Assembly: GCA_021014325.1 (NCBI GenBank)
Contig: CM037470.1
Span: 1,736,001 to 1,800,000 of the forward strand
Source: Plazaster borealis
Taxonomy: Eukaryota > Echinodermata > Asteroidea > Forcipulatida > Labidiasteridae
Reading direction: 5' to 3'
DNA length: 64,000 nt
The position numbers were made by a program, and so were the translations under genes. The notes under the pieces were generated by a model. It was given only the letters and a program-made list of their open reading frames with translations, was not told the origin of the DNA and did not search any database. Positions 53,201 to 64,000 of this stretch are shown piece by piece (the first letter of the stretch is position 1; every line of letters starts with the position of its first letter).

Positions 53201-56200
53201 ACCTCGGCCATTTAGCAGGATTTCGACCGCGTTGCCCCTAGCCGTCACGCGGACTACAAAGCCCCAACCGCCCCGCCATCACCTCGCCCGGCACGAGCCA
53301 CCCTGGGGATGTTATACCATGGAAAGTTACCCTAATTGAAGCTAATCACATGAGCAGTGTATTGTTTCAAGATTCTATTGTTTCTGCGTGCTCCATGCGC
53401 TAATGAGATTAATTAATCAATATTTTAAGACTCTTGTCATGAGGTTGATGACTTCAAACACCTGTTCGTGTTGACAAATTTAACCGAAGATTTTTTTTTC
53501 TTCTTTTTCTTTTAAAGACTCACTAAAAAGGCAAAATATGATTTTTTTTTTTAAATATAGTTGGCACGACAGAGCTAGTCTGAACTGGGCCCAATTTCAT
53601 TTTGCCCCCGCCCCCCCCCCAAGGTTAAGCAGAAAATACTGCTTAAAGTTCCTGCTAAGCAAAAATAAACAGCATACCCGAGTCAAAGATGGTATGTGAC
53701 ATGGTATTTTGGCTCGGGTAACCTTATTCTGGTTGTGCTCAGCTACTTGTTGTGTTATATAAGCAGCTACTTAACGAAGTACTGTTTTTTACCGAAAGCA
53801 ATGACTGCCTGTTTTGGTCGATAACTTTACCCTGGTTAGCAAAGTTGTTTCTATGCTGAACTATTTTCTGTGCTTAAGTAGCTCTATGATTTTGGGCCCT
53901 GTTGATACCCTTTTCCGTGAAACGTATCACAAGAAGTTAATGTTCACAAACCGAAAGCAATGACTGCCTGATTTTGGTTCGATTACGGACTGAGCCGAAT
54001 GTTAATCGCGAAATGTTTGCTTTTAGTTTTACGGTCTTTTGGCTATAATATACCTCAATGGTTAGACTACCATTTGTTTGTTTTTTTTTAAATTACGGAG
54101 ATTTGTTTTTTCTTTGAAATTACCAACCTCATAAAAACCTTTTTCGTCTCGTTTCTCGTAGAGGATTTGCTTTTATTGTTGTTGACTTTAGAAATCTAAC
54201 AAAGGATTCGAAAATTTATCTGGAATCAATTAAGTATTATAATAGAAATTCCCTTTATTCGAATTCATGAAAAATTCACAAATTCTGCGCTACGTTTGAC
54301 ATTAACTCCTGAACTAAGAATGCTAGAGACACAAACTTTATATCAAACTCTTCCGCGCATATCCATGCATCAGAAAATTAAAGTTTTATGGCCACTTTGT
54401 GCCATCTTCAGATCGGAAATGGCAAGCAAATATTTACATTTTTTCTTATTCTTATTTTGCCCCATTTTTTCCCGTTTTTGTGTCATTTTGAAAGCAATAT
54501 ATTTGGCAGTTAAGTTCTTTGAAACAAAGGTAGCGATGATTTTAACAAATGCAGAAGAACGCGAAAACATGACGTGTTCACCCAGATTTAAATTTTAAAA
54601 TTGAGTTATTTGATTTCTATTATAGCTTCATCTACAGTCTCTCATTAAAAAAAAGGATAATTAATATATAAATGAATAAATGTACTAATTAAACAATAAA
54701 TAAATACACTTGTTTTCAAATGTTCACCATGCATGTGTTCTTTTACCTTTCCGTTTGTTTGTATAGGCCTACCTTCTGTTGTGAATAAAGAATGATTGAT
54801 GTCAATAAACGGAGTTTAACTCAACTTGAAGAAGAAGAAAAAATATAATAATAATGGTGAAAAAATAAAAAAAATAATAAAATAATAAAAATAATAAAAA
54901 AATAATAACAACATTATAAAATGGTACCTGGCTTTTGCAAGTTAGTGTATTTAGACGAATAAATACACTATTTATTTAAGGGGCATTAGAGTGTAAAAAC
55001 ACACAAAATATGTAAAGAATACAAATAAAATATCCACCATACTAAATTTCAAATCTGTCTTTTAACATGTGCATGTCTATGATCAAAATGGTGTGTAAGT
55101 CGACAATGTTTATTAATTCGAAGCTTTTCAAACTTCAAAAAAAAAATATCACTTAATACCTCAGGTTAATGGGATTTCTTTACAATGTAGTTTTTTAGAG
55201 AACATGTTTTATCTTGGGGAATTTTGAATGTGTACGTTATTTGTAAAATGTTTTCAACTCGCCAGCGGAATGTGTATAATTTAAACATTACATTAAAATG
55301 AATTGAACGTTTGTAATTAGTTTCAGTTTACTGTGATCATTTTCATCAAAATAGTTTTTTTTCAAAATCATCACTTTTGCGTTTTGATGAATAGAATCAG
55401 ATCAAAGGCTGTATAGCTACTTTTTGCATTACATGTTTTCTCAAAACATCACCGTATAATAAAACATGGTAGAAAGCAATGGTCGGTTAGCATTTTGAGC
55501 GAGTAAAAATGCATATTAGTATTTGCCCCGTGACTTTGTTAAATCCCATCATATGTGTGTTTTTAAGCTTCGTGGCGGATCGGAACAAAATATATGGTGA
55601 CCCCAAATTAAAGAAGATTTTCATTTATAAGAGTTCATTTTGTTAATGTCAAAAGGGGCAATTTAAAGGTTTCAAAATGCTCAAAAAACCTAAAAACACA
55701 GTTTTTAAAACAATTTCTTGTAGAAGTCAAAAACTATTAACATTGTGTCTCTATAGTGCTACTGGGGTGTTAGTTTGGATGCAGTGTCTCCAAATTGTAC
55801 GTGACAATGTTTGATTCGTTCTGAAGATATAAACAGATTAAGATTTAAATTTAAACTGTCTACTTATTGTATTCCTGAGACTTGAGGACAATAAATAAAG
55901 GAAGAAATAAAGATGATGAATTACCACTTAGCCGAAAGAAAGTTCTAGCTGCCGATGTTTGAAACAACCTTGACGAAAAGATGCACTTCGCCTCCTCCAC
56001 GCTGCCGTGATTCGGCGCGGTCGCCCCACGACCACATCGACTGTCCTCGCGGCTCTCCTCGCTCTCCCCGGAGGGTGAGGGATGCAAAATGTCCTCAATC
56101 GAGAATCCAGTCTTTTTGGTTGCTACCACGGGAGGAAAGATGAGAGTGGATGTCGGCGGCCTGAGCATCGCCGCGGATGAAAGGCTGACGGGGAGTGAGG

Positions 56201-56312
56201 CTGGATAGGCGGCGGGGTAGAGAAGCGGGTTCACCCGTGCTGTGTCCATGAGTGCGATGCCGAACGGTCCGGCACGGCTAGCCAAGTCGTACATGTTCGC
56301 TACAGCGTTCAT
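44020..56312 (-). CDS. BARX: BARX-class homeobox transcription factor
   Basis: Three exons (56312-55925, 45406-45039, 44226-44020) join in phase to 320 codons plus stop. Residues 70-76 FSIEDIL match the eh1-like repressor motif at the same relative place in vertebrate BARX. The homeodomain spans about 194-253 and has the BARX signature [20 protein letters not shown], with T47, W48, Y49, Q50, N51 and [13 protein letters not shown]. Immediately C-terminal, [19 protein letters not shown] (253-271) is the conserved BARX basic region, closest to BARX2 wording. An in-frame TGA precedes the ATG. BARX proteins are nuclear DNA-binding regulators of mesenchyme, muscle and gut patterning in vertebrates. 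Intron 1 is 10.5 kb and intron 2 is 812 bp. Confidence 0.95.
44107..44150. promoter_or_regulatory. Three CRE palindromes inside the BARX coding exon
   Basis: TGACGTCA, the full cyclic-AMP response element core, occurs at 44107-44114, 44125-44132 and 44143-44150, exactly 18 bases apart. The cause is an 18-base tandem repeat in the coding sequence. Regulatory use is unproven. Confidence 0.5.
45039..45406 (-). CDS. BARX: BARX exon 2 (homeodomain)
   Basis: Acceptor 'ttcattacctgcag', 368 bases, donor CAG|GTGCGG. Carries residues 130-252, all of the homeodomain but its last residue. Upstream and downstream codons in the same open frame are intronic. Confidence 0.95.
45630..45845 (+). repeat. GTTT-rich low-complexity tract in BARX intron 1
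   Basis: Runs of (GTTT)n, T and a G run of about 10 at 45829-45838. Open frames on both strands here are compositional artefacts. Short homopolymers make the local sequence accuracy uncertain. Confidence 0.85.
46890..47840 (+). mobile_element. Probable retroposon fragments in BARX intron 1
   Basis: 'ggaagtttattccagagtttgggtccatagactgagaaggctc' (about 47051) resembles a phrase I recall from non-LTR retroposon remnants. The far end (about 47775-47840) is 'gcgccttgatcac...gggtggatatgtgcgcattt' plus (ATT)n, the same type of tail found beside the giant AAT array. No intact reverse transcriptase frame is seen. Whether these form one element is uncertain. Confidence 0.4.
49399..49809. repeat. MITE, family 4, in BARX intron 1
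   Basis: Ends 'ggcctatacaggattggtaagg' and inverted 'taccaatcctgtaaggcctatataatacctttaa'. The interior shares 'caactgatttcggttgttttacaaccaaaattaaggac' with the complement of about 59070-59135. Confidence 0.75.
50577..51022 (-). repeat. Family-1 MITE flanked by a 47-bp direct repeat
   Basis: A MITE (about 50624-50970) with a diverged left end is bracketed by 'tacgtttcttgtaaagcact...aagagcgctct' at 50577-50623 and again at 50976-51022, with one mismatch. The usual TTAA flank is not preserved. Confidence 0.85.
51721..51925 (+). repeat. 35-bp minisatellite, about six units
   Basis: Unit 'tagattgcaccaatgtnttt' + 'tggcctgtatagagt'; individual units differ by a few bases. No coding meaning seen. 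Lies in BARX intron 1. Confidence 0.95.
52185..52408. repeat. Foldback MITE with ACACCATGGGTGTT arms
   Basis: Left arm 'actgcaaaaaccggggtgg..ttgacaccatgggtgtt' and right arm its inverse 'aacacccatggtgtcaa..taacaccccagttttccagt'. A second inverted pair lies inside: 'acaccatagggtgttaaaataac' and 'gttattttaacaccatatg'. The whole 224 bp can fold back. Confidence 0.85.
53588..53899. repeat. Foldback element with GGGCCC ends, second copy
   Basis: Starts 'gggcccaatttcat' and ends 'tagctctatgattttgggccc'. 'gctaagca' and 'tgcttaag' blocks sit inside as in 3793-4034, with a C-rich run at 53607-53620. More diverged than the first copy. Confidence 0.7.
55925..56312 (-). CDS. BARX: BARX exon 1 (eh1-like motif)
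   Basis: Encodes residues 1-129 plus one base, donor G|GTAATT. Contains [15 protein letters not shown], a proline/alanine-rich stretch and [18 protein letters not shown]. Confidence 0.85.
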
Positions 56313-58448
56313 AGCACTGTCTACTTGTCCTCAGCACAAATCGTACAAACCGAAAAATGTTGTCTGAACAGCGTTATTAGCTTCTCAGAAAATACCTCTT
56401 CCCGATTCCAATAAACTACCATTAGCGAATATCGGCAAATAAAAACAACACCTCCTGGAAACACGGATAGATGTAAAGTTACGAGTTGTTTTGTTCACTG
56501 GATTGTGCCAGTCTTAAAAACAAAACTTCGTGTGGCTTGAATATTGATACAAAAAGACTTAATTTTCAGTGTTCGCTTTTAAAATGAAACTCAAAGAGGG
56601 ATCACAAACTGACTGAAATTTTCAGATCTGTGTTGTACTTGAACGCAGCTGATGTGCAGCCAACAAAATGCATAATTTGAACACACTGTACCGCTCCAAC
56701 CGTGGTGGTAAACTCCACAGCGTAAAGACGTCGTGGTCGGCTACCAGTCAACATTCGAGTACATCACTCATCTGGGGACACCAACTAGCAGTCTTGGAGC
56801 ATGGCTTCCTTAAAGACCCCGTAGTTGACTGGGTGGATCACCCACGCACCAGTAAACCACTAATGAGAACACAGCCAGCCTCAGGTTCCGCTAAGCACGT
56901 AATGTGGACGTTTTGTGGGTAAGCAGTCAGTGAACTCGAACTCAAGCTATTTGCTAAGCACGTAGGTATGGTCCGTGAGTAGCTTGTCATTGACATCAGC
57001 CTCGAGCATAGCCTGCTGTACTGACACGTCTGAGGAGATACCCAGTCACTGAACCTGGTCCTGTAAACTTGCTAAGCGCAGGGGGACTTCATCAGCGAAG
57101 TTGCATACACAAGCTCAATGAAGTATCGACAACCAGTGATGCTGTCTTCTGCTAAGCCAGTAATGCACGTGTGCTGGAATCCAGCAATGAATTGCCTCCC
57201 GTTTATGCTAAGCGGGACTTTAACGCAAGCAATGAATGATGTTATAAGCCAGTCTTACTTGGGCCACCATATTTCCCAATTTGTAATTCAACACCCTATC
57301 ATTGGTCAACGTACATCAGAGGTGCCCGGTTCGTAATCGGCTACTTATCGGCACTCTGATTACAGTTTGAGGCCAACAGTGTGGTCATATTTTGCGGTTA
57401 TAACGTTGGTGGCGTTTTTTACCACGAACCATCTTGGTGTCACGTAATAAACTCACTGATACAATTTACAGTTACCAATAACTTGAATCAAAAAATGTTC
57501 AATTAATAATGTGTGTTACCCAAGCTCCCTTTCTTCACTACTACACGTAGAGCTCACAGTGTATTTAATTCCTGCTTTTTACATGTTTCCTACTCAACTT
57601 ACGAGCTGCCATTTTGGCGGCATCGTGCTCAAAGCGAGACTGAAAATGTGTTTGTTTGTTTGTTTGTTTTTTTGTTTACAGCCAAGTGCGCTCTTCACGT
57701 AGAATTAATTATATGCTTATTTACTGTAAACATGTCTTATTTTGCTAAAAACTACTGTTTAAGTTGTCCTTATACAAATTGTATTAACTGTCATTGAGAA
57801 ATGTAATATGAAATAACTGTTGTAATGAATATTGAATAATATTGAAAAGGGGAGTTAGTCTGGTGCCTTAAATGTTTAGTATCAGTCTGATAGAACCAGC
57901 AATGTGCACAGGGAATCGAACGACGAATGTAACCACAGCATGCACAATTTAGGCCCACTATACAAACATTTTGATTTAGCAACTTACAGCTGTAATAGCT
58001 GACTGCGCATGCGTCTGCCCTCCCCGCCATTTTTTCCTTTCTAAATCCACCAATCAGCTTCATCCAGTCATCGTCCAATATGAACCATAGCCCTATTAGA
58101 AGCGGCTTTGGCTACCCAACCATGAGCCAATAACGGCTTACACTTCACCATTGCCGCTCGATAAGAAGCCACAAGATAAAAAGCCACAAGCCACATGATA
58201 CTCAATTCCTATGTGAAATACTTCTTCAAAGAATACAGCGATCGAGCATCGTGTTTTTACAGGTGGGATGCGTCAAGCGGTGGCGGGCCGGGTGTAAGCG
58301 TACGAAGCGGCCCCGTTAAAGACCATACTCTGTAGGGTAGGCCCGTATCATTGCCCAGTAAGCACCGCGGGGAGGTACCTGGCTTGGAAACAGTTTATCA
58401 TGAAGAGACATGAGTTAAGAGGTGTAAAGGTAACTCCTCTCTTCTGGT
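56313..58448. other. Upstream region of BARX; degenerate GCTAAGC repeat
   Basis: No gene supported. Between about 56890 and 57215 the phrase 'gctaagc' followed by 'acgta', 'gca' or 'ggga' recurs five times (about 56891, 56952, 57070, 57151 and 57209) in diverged units. This may be a degraded minisatellite or clustered binding sites 5' of BARX. Confidence 0.4.
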
Positions 58449-58822
58449 TTAAAGGCATCGTACACGTTTGGTAATTACTCAAAATATATATTAGCATGAA
58501 AACTGACTTGGTAACAAGTAACAGAGAGCTGTTGATAGTATAACACATTGTGAGACACGACTCCCTCTGAAGTAACGTAGTTTTTGAGAAAGAGGTAATT
58601 TCTCACTAAAATAATAAAAGACTTCTAGCTAGAAGCCTTTTATTCCTATCTGAAAGCACACAAATTTGTACAACAAGGGTGTTTTTTCTTTCATCATTTC
58701 CTTGCAACTTCTATGACCAAGAGCCCAAATTTTCACAGGCTTGTTATTTTATGCATATGTTGGGATACACCAAGTGAGAACACTGGTCTTTGGCAATTAC
58801 CAAACGTGTACGATGCCTTTAA
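58449..58822 (-). repeat. TTAA-flanked MITE, family 1
   Basis: TTAA at 58449 and 58819; ends 'aaaggcatcgtacacgtttggtaatt' and 'aattaccaaacgtgtacgatgccttt', almost perfect inverted repeats. Central hairpin 'aaagacttctagctagaagcctttt'. Confidence 0.9.
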
Positions 58823-58932
58823 AGGGAAAATATGAGATGGAGTAAATGAACTCAAACCCCGCACAAGCCTATGGCACCATACTCTCATCGAGTCCAACCA
58901 TAAGAGGGAAAGTGTAACTCTTATAAGCTGAT

Positions 58933-59476
58933 TTAAAGGTTTAATACAGGATTGGTATAGAGCTGACAAAATATTTGCAGACAGTGGTCAGGGTTATTGT
59001 GATCAACCATATACATGAAATAACAAACCTGTGAAAATTTGGGCTTAATCCGTTGTGTGAGTCAGGAGAAAATAGTGAACAATTTTCAGCATGTAAACAT
59101 CCTTAATTTTGGTTGTAACAACCGAAATCAGCTGTTGCGGATTTGTTTGTTTTGCTGTATTTTGTTTTTGTATTTTAGGGTTACAGATAAAGTTTTCTCG
59201 AATAGGCCTATGGTTTTATTTCAGAGGGAAATATTTCACAGAAAGAAATGGTTCTAGTATGAATTTCCTAATAAAACTGGTACTGGTTAGCCTGTATCAA
59301 ATTTGGTAAAAAGTGAGATCACAGATACAGATATTTAATTTAAAAAGGGAGTCGTTTCTCACAATGTTTTATATACTATCAACAACTGCTCTTCAGTGCT
59401 CCTTAGTAATTACCAAGTAAGTTTGTTATGGTTATCAACTTGTGGAGTAATTACCAAAAGTGTACACTGCCTTTAA
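58933..59476 (+). repeat. Composite MITE, family 4 left end
   Basis: Left end TTAAAGGTTTAATACAGGATTGGT is like family 4 (49399-49809). The right end 'accaaaagtgtacactgcctttaa' belongs to another subfamily. Probably a recombinant or nested element. It shares its terminal TTAA (59473-59476) with the next element. Confidence 0.7.
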
Positions 59477-59838
59477 AGGCCCTGTACACTATTGGTAAGA
59501 TCGACAAATACAAATGTTCACAGATTCACACATAACTTACATGATTTAAAGTAAGTAATGGTAGAAAGGGTTCCTTAAAATATTTCTGCCTAAAATGATA
59601 TCGTTTCTGAGAAATGAGTAAAACAATAGTTTTTATCACGCGTGATAATAAACTCGATTTTTGAAAAACAGAAAACACATAAGGTCTATTTTCACTATTT
59701 TCTCGTGACCTCGATGACCAATTGAGCTCAAATTTTCATAAGTTTGTTATTTTACGTATATGGTTAATCACACAAAACATGAACCCTGTTTGCGACTGTT
59801 TTGTCAGCTCTACCGGCGATCCTGTATAATACCTTTAA
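59473..59838 (+). repeat. TTAA-flanked MITE, family 2
   Basis: Intact copy, TTAA at both ends, centre 'tttttatcacgcgtgataa'. Serves as the uninterrupted comparison for 9949-10595. Confidence 0.9.
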
Positions 59839-60137
59839 GTTTAGGACGCCACGATCTGCCTCTTTCCTGTGACATTTCAAATGACGACGAACCGAAGAAT
59901 AAGAGTGACGTTTAGAATTAGGTCAAGTGATTTCCAAGTTAATTGTGACTGATTTAATGAGTGTTTCATGTCACCTGCTTGGGCTTAATTTGTCAAATTG
60001 GTTGGCGATTTTAATTGATAATTTAAACTGGTTTTAATTGATAAAATTGTTGGAATGACCGGAGTAATTTTAATTCTACTTTGGCTTTTCATGTTTGGTC
60101 TTTGAAAATAATATTTCGCAATATTCGGACACAGTGT

Positions 60138-60420
60138 TTAAAGGGTCTGTATATACGTTTGGTAATAACTCTGAAAATTAATGGCAATAAAAACATACTT
60201 GGTAAGAAATACAGCAGCTTTGGATAGAATAATGCATTTTGAGAAACTTTTCACCAAGAAGTGCTGCGGTTATGGAAAAAGACGAAGTAACACACACATC
60301 ACACGGTGGCCAATTAATAATCTGACAATAATGTTGTCAAGACACAGTTTAAACCAATTGGTTGCTTATAATCACATATCACGATTTAATGAACCCACAA
60401 GTTGACCACATTGTCACATT
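60138..60420 (+). repeat. MITE, family 5, truncated
   Basis: Starts TTAAAGGGTCTGTATATACGTTTGGTAATAACTC, with 'gaaaattaatggcaataa' and 'gaagt.ctgcggttatggaaaaaga' shared with 60854-61223. The right end is not recognisable. Confidence 0.6.
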
Positions 60421-60853
60421 TTTACTCCGGTTAAACCGTTTCAATCACACCTACTATACGGCCGCAGGACTACGGGGTGATAACTCGCCCGGCCCGGTGA
60501 GACCACGGGGTCTTTAGGGGACCCCATGCCGTTCAACTGAGCACACCTGACCGGGTGGAACGGTGCTCTAGCACCCACGGCAAATCCCAATTAGGGTGCT
60601 TCGATTTCCAATTTCCTCTTTTGGTTAGGTTATGTTCTGGGAAGTTTTTTACCCACCATTTCATCATTCTTCACCTTAAAAAATATCACCGATTTTTCAA
60701 TGCAGTTTAAAAAATTAATTTCAGATAACTTTTTTGTTTCAAATGCAATAGTGTTTTTAAATCACGATCACTTATGTATCTTATCTTCAAGATGGCTGTA
60801 TATAATACTGTATAATTGTATATAACAATTTTATGATTGACCAAAATTTGACC
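60421..60853. other. No gene recognised; GC-rich palindromic stretch
   Basis: About 60455-60590 is GC-rich with short inverted repeats such as 'accacggggtc..ggaccccat'. I cannot assign it to an RNA gene. Confidence 0.35.
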
Positions 60854-61223
60854 TTAAAGGTATTGTACACGTTTGGTAATTACTCTGAAAATTAATGGCA
60901 ATAACAACTTACTTGGTCAGACAGCAGCTTTGAATAGTAGGCCTATAATGTATTTTGAGAAACTTTTCACTTCGAAGTACTGCGGTTATGGAAAAAGATA
61001 TCACTTTTTATCACCAAATATTTGAATCTGAGAAGCGTTACGGTCTCAGAGTGTGTATTCCAATGCAGATTATTCTTCCTGCGTGGACATAACCGCTCCA
61101 GATTTTCGGCAATATCTCAAAACGCTACAACCTTTCGAAATGAAATGAGTTAGTTTTATGGTATATACAACTATAATATAGGATTGAACTAAACAGTGGG
61201 TTCCAACTACCAAATGTATTAAC
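60854..61223 (+). repeat. MITE, family 5
   Basis: TTAA at 60854, left end 'aaaggtattgtacacgtttggtaatt', right end 'ttccaactaccaaatgtatt' degraded. Shares the 'tattccaatgcagattattc' segment with 4675-4877. Confidence 0.7.
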
Positions 61224-61737
61224 GAAACGTAGTACACTTCAGTTTGCCTTAATTTTACCTGGGGATTCTTATAAAGGAAAACAAACGACAATTTACAGGG
61301 CTGTAAACTTTCAGTCAGTAGACAGCTCAGTGACTTTTCTATTTATTTCGAAGTAGCCCGAAAAAAAGTAACATCTACCGACTCGACGGGCTAATAATAG
61401 TCGGTCAAGTTGAAATGTGATCTTCCCGTCCCAGTGGGTAGCCGTTCTCTTGAGCCCAATCCACACTCAACCCCACCGCTAGCCTCGGAAATCCGTGTAC
61501 ATACACTATACCTCACCTGTGCGTGTAACCCCCAGGAAAAACAACACCGCAGGCAGGCCCTATCCTCCAAGCGGTTATTAAAAATTAATGTTATGATATT
61601 TTGGATATGTATTTTTTTTCGGCGGCTTTTGTACATAGGGGAAGGGGTTAACACAATATTGGGATTAATTTGGCGGTTGGAGACAGCTTGGCTGCCACAC
61701 GTGCTTATTCGCAAGAAAAAGGAAAGGACAGACTAAC

Positions 61738-62085
61738 TTAAAGGTATTGTACACTTTTGATAACAGCTCAAAATCAGTGTCCACATTTTGTGAGATTCAA
61801 CATACGCATGAACAAACAAACCTGTGAAAGTTTGAGCTCAATTGGTCATCGAGATCACGAGAAAATAGTGAAAAGAGACCAAGTTATGTGTTTTCTGTTT
61901 TTTTTCAAAATATCGCGCGTGATAAAAACTGTTGTTTTACTCATTTCTCAGAAACGATAGCATTTGAGGCAGAAATTTTTAAGGAACCCTTTCAAACATT
62001 ACTTACTTTAAACCATGTAAGTTTGTGTGTGAATCTGTGAACATTTGTGTTTTTCGATCTTACCAATAGTGTACAGAGCCTTTAT
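61738..62085 (-). repeat. TTAA-flanked MITE, family 2
   Basis: Reverse orientation relative to 59473-59838; left TTAA at 61738, right end 'cttaccaatagtgtacagagccttta'. Central 'tatcgcgcgtgata' hairpin. Confidence 0.85.
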
Positions 62086-62216
62086 AGGGGTATGTATTGG
62101 TAAATTGAGAGAAGTAGATGAACAAGTAGAATGGTAACCTTACTTAATGTGAACTTGATCTGGAACCAACTGCCGTATTTTTGTCTTTTTTCAAATTTCA
62201 AAATCAAAATAAGATC

Positions 62217-62321
62217 GTCATTCTGCTGCTGCTGCTGCTGTTAATGCTGTTGTTTCTGTTGATGATGATGTTAATGTTGTCTGTTGTTTTCTGTTATTGT
62301 CTGTTGTTTTATGTTATTGTA

Positions 62322-62361
<40 letters not shown>

Positions 62362-62576
62362 GATGTGGTTGTTGTTGTTGTTGCTGCTGCTGCTGCTGTT
62401 TCTGCTGCTGCTGTTGTTATTGTTGTTCTTGTTCTTGCTGTTGTTCTAGTTCTTGTTGTTGTTTGTGTTGTTGTTGTTGTTTTTCTTGTTCTTGTTGTTC
62501 TTGTTGTTTTTGTTGTTCTTGGTGTTCTTGGTGTTGTTCTTGTTGCTGTTGTTTTCGTTTTCATTGCTGTTGTTGC

Positions 62577-62610
<34 letters not shown>

Positions 62611-62625
62611 ATAGCTGTTGTTGGT
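62217..62625 (+). repeat. GTT/GCT trinucleotide low-complexity tract
   Basis: Imperfect (TGT)n, (GCT)n and (GTTCTT)n over about 400 bases. Cysteine-, valine- and threonine-rich open frames on both strands are artefacts of the repeat. Confidence 0.95.
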
Positions 62626-64000
62626 TGATGATAATGATAAGTTAAAATATTTAATTATTTGGGGGTTTAATTATAAATCTCAACGTAAAGCAAAGTCTAA
62701 GCTACAACTTTCGACGGCTTTTTGGTGTTGGAAAACTTTCCAAACCAACCACAACTTTGTCCAAAATAATCACAAAATGCAGACTCGAACATTGCATGCT
62801 GTGGGTTTTATTGGTCATAACATTATCAAAAATTGGCAAACTTATATTGTATTGTTCGGTGGCATTCGATGAGTTCGTCTAACAAGATCGTTTTTTATTG
62901 CCTTTGATTAGGGCAGGCAATAGCCGTTTGACAGCAAGTATCTTTCATATTTCTCCAGACCTCACTGTGTGCAAAGTGCGCCTCACCTTCCCTTCTATAC
63001 ACCTGCAATGTCGAATAGTCTCAACCGTCAATGTCACCTGTGTGGTCGGCCCTCATTCGGCACCGCTGGACGCCTCTCTTAACTCCCCCATTAGCGCCCC
63101 TAAGCGCAGCACTTCCCCTTCGCGCCAGAAACCCGCTCGCGACCCGGCCCACCATCGGCCAACACTCGCTTCAGTCACAACAACGTTTCATTAGCGACGC
63201 AAATTCAATTTCCCGCGAATGTTTGTCCTCCAGAATTGCGCGGCAGAAAACTCCAAAAGTTCACGCTGGAAATTGAATTGGGGTTCCACCATGCTGTTTT
63301 CGAGCGGTGAGTGCTGTCTGGTTTCAGGCTGCTTGCCGTTAAATTCCACTCGATCCTACACACCAATATACATAGTCTGGTGCCGGACTTCACTCGGGGT
63401 GTGCTGAGAATTGTTGATCCAAACTAACAGAGCACCGTGTTTGGATTGTGGTATACCTCTACAATGATGTTTTGATGACAAAATTGCCCAATGAGAAAAT
63501 TATTTCCAGGTAATTTGTCCAATTTACGCTGATAACTTGTGTTGGTCGTTTGCCCGTATAGATATGGGTCACGTAGGGACAGATACGTGACGGGTACCAT
63601 CTAAAGCGGAGTACCATTCTGGTGTTGACACAGCTTTCAGTATGGGTACAACTGTTATAACAAATTTTATCGTATGAACAACAATGTAATGTTGAAATGT
63701 AATATTTGAGAATACAACTTTTCGTTTTCGTTGTGAGTTTCAGTTTTTTCTTTATTTTCCTTGGGATAGTGAGTTACAGCTAGAAGAATGTATCTTGTGC
63801 GGCCGAAGTCCTTGCAGTGTAGACGGCTGCCTAAAAGTTGCCTGAAAAAACTCCCCTGTGTGACATGGCCTTAAGACAACTGAACGAGGAGATTTTGGAA
63901 ATTGATGAGATTAATTTCAAATTTGTGAAACAGTCTTGGTCAAGAGAGGAGACCTCGGAGCATGCCAATGATATGGAATATTAAGCGACGTCAAGGATGG
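62626..64000. other. No gene recognised
   Basis: The stretch 62930-63310 is GC-richer, with overlapping open frames in several phases, but none shows a domain, signal peptide or convincing splice sites. An exon of an unknown gene cannot be excluded. Confidence 0.4.

Noticed and set aside
62271..62645. Cysteine-, valine- and threonine-rich open frames
   Set aside because: They are translations of the GTT/GCT low-complexity tract in several phases on both strands.

Overview
The window is eukaryotic, intron-rich, AT-rich, gene-poor and dense in short transposon copies. The homeobox gene, the intron structure, the tRNA-derived SINE and the abundant TTAA-flanked non-autonomous elements point to a marine deuterostome, most likely an echinoderm (perhaps a sea star). 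The species call rests on the general look of the repeats, not on a search.

Layout. (1) 1-15.3 kb: no gene seen; inverted-repeat elements, one nested foldback element and one SINE. (2) 15.3-32.5 kb: a tandem segmental duplication. Copy A (gene at 15310-21449, homologous flank to about 24.87 kb) and copy B (gene at 28750-30628, homologous flank to about 32.46 kb) each encode a small secreted protein with a PAN/apple-like N-terminal domain and an unrecognised, strongly conserved C-terminal domain. Copy A has gained a 3.3 kb (AAT)n array next to a truncated retroposon tail in its second intron, plus a LINE-like element with an intact ORF1 and no ORF2 in its 3' flank. Copy B has neither, so its equivalent positions approximate the empty sites. 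(3) 32.9-37.1 kb: ATP5MG (ATP synthase subunit g), three coding exons, plus strand. (4) 37-44 kb: no gene seen; a CCAAT-rich candidate promoter at 38.5 kb and nested elements. (5) 44.0-56.3 kb: a BARX-class homeobox gene on the minus strand, three coding exons, 320 codons. Its last exon is only found by following the splice phase and the conserved KPKGRPKK motif. (6) 56.3-64 kb: upstream of BARX; repeats and low-complexity GTT tracts, no convincing gene.

The genes are functionally unrelated: a mitochondrial housekeeping subunit, a developmental transcription factor and a young pair of secreted proteins. The most informative part is the A/B duplication, because each copy is a reference for what was inserted, expanded or changed in the other. 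No CRISPR array, operon or prokaryotic feature is present.
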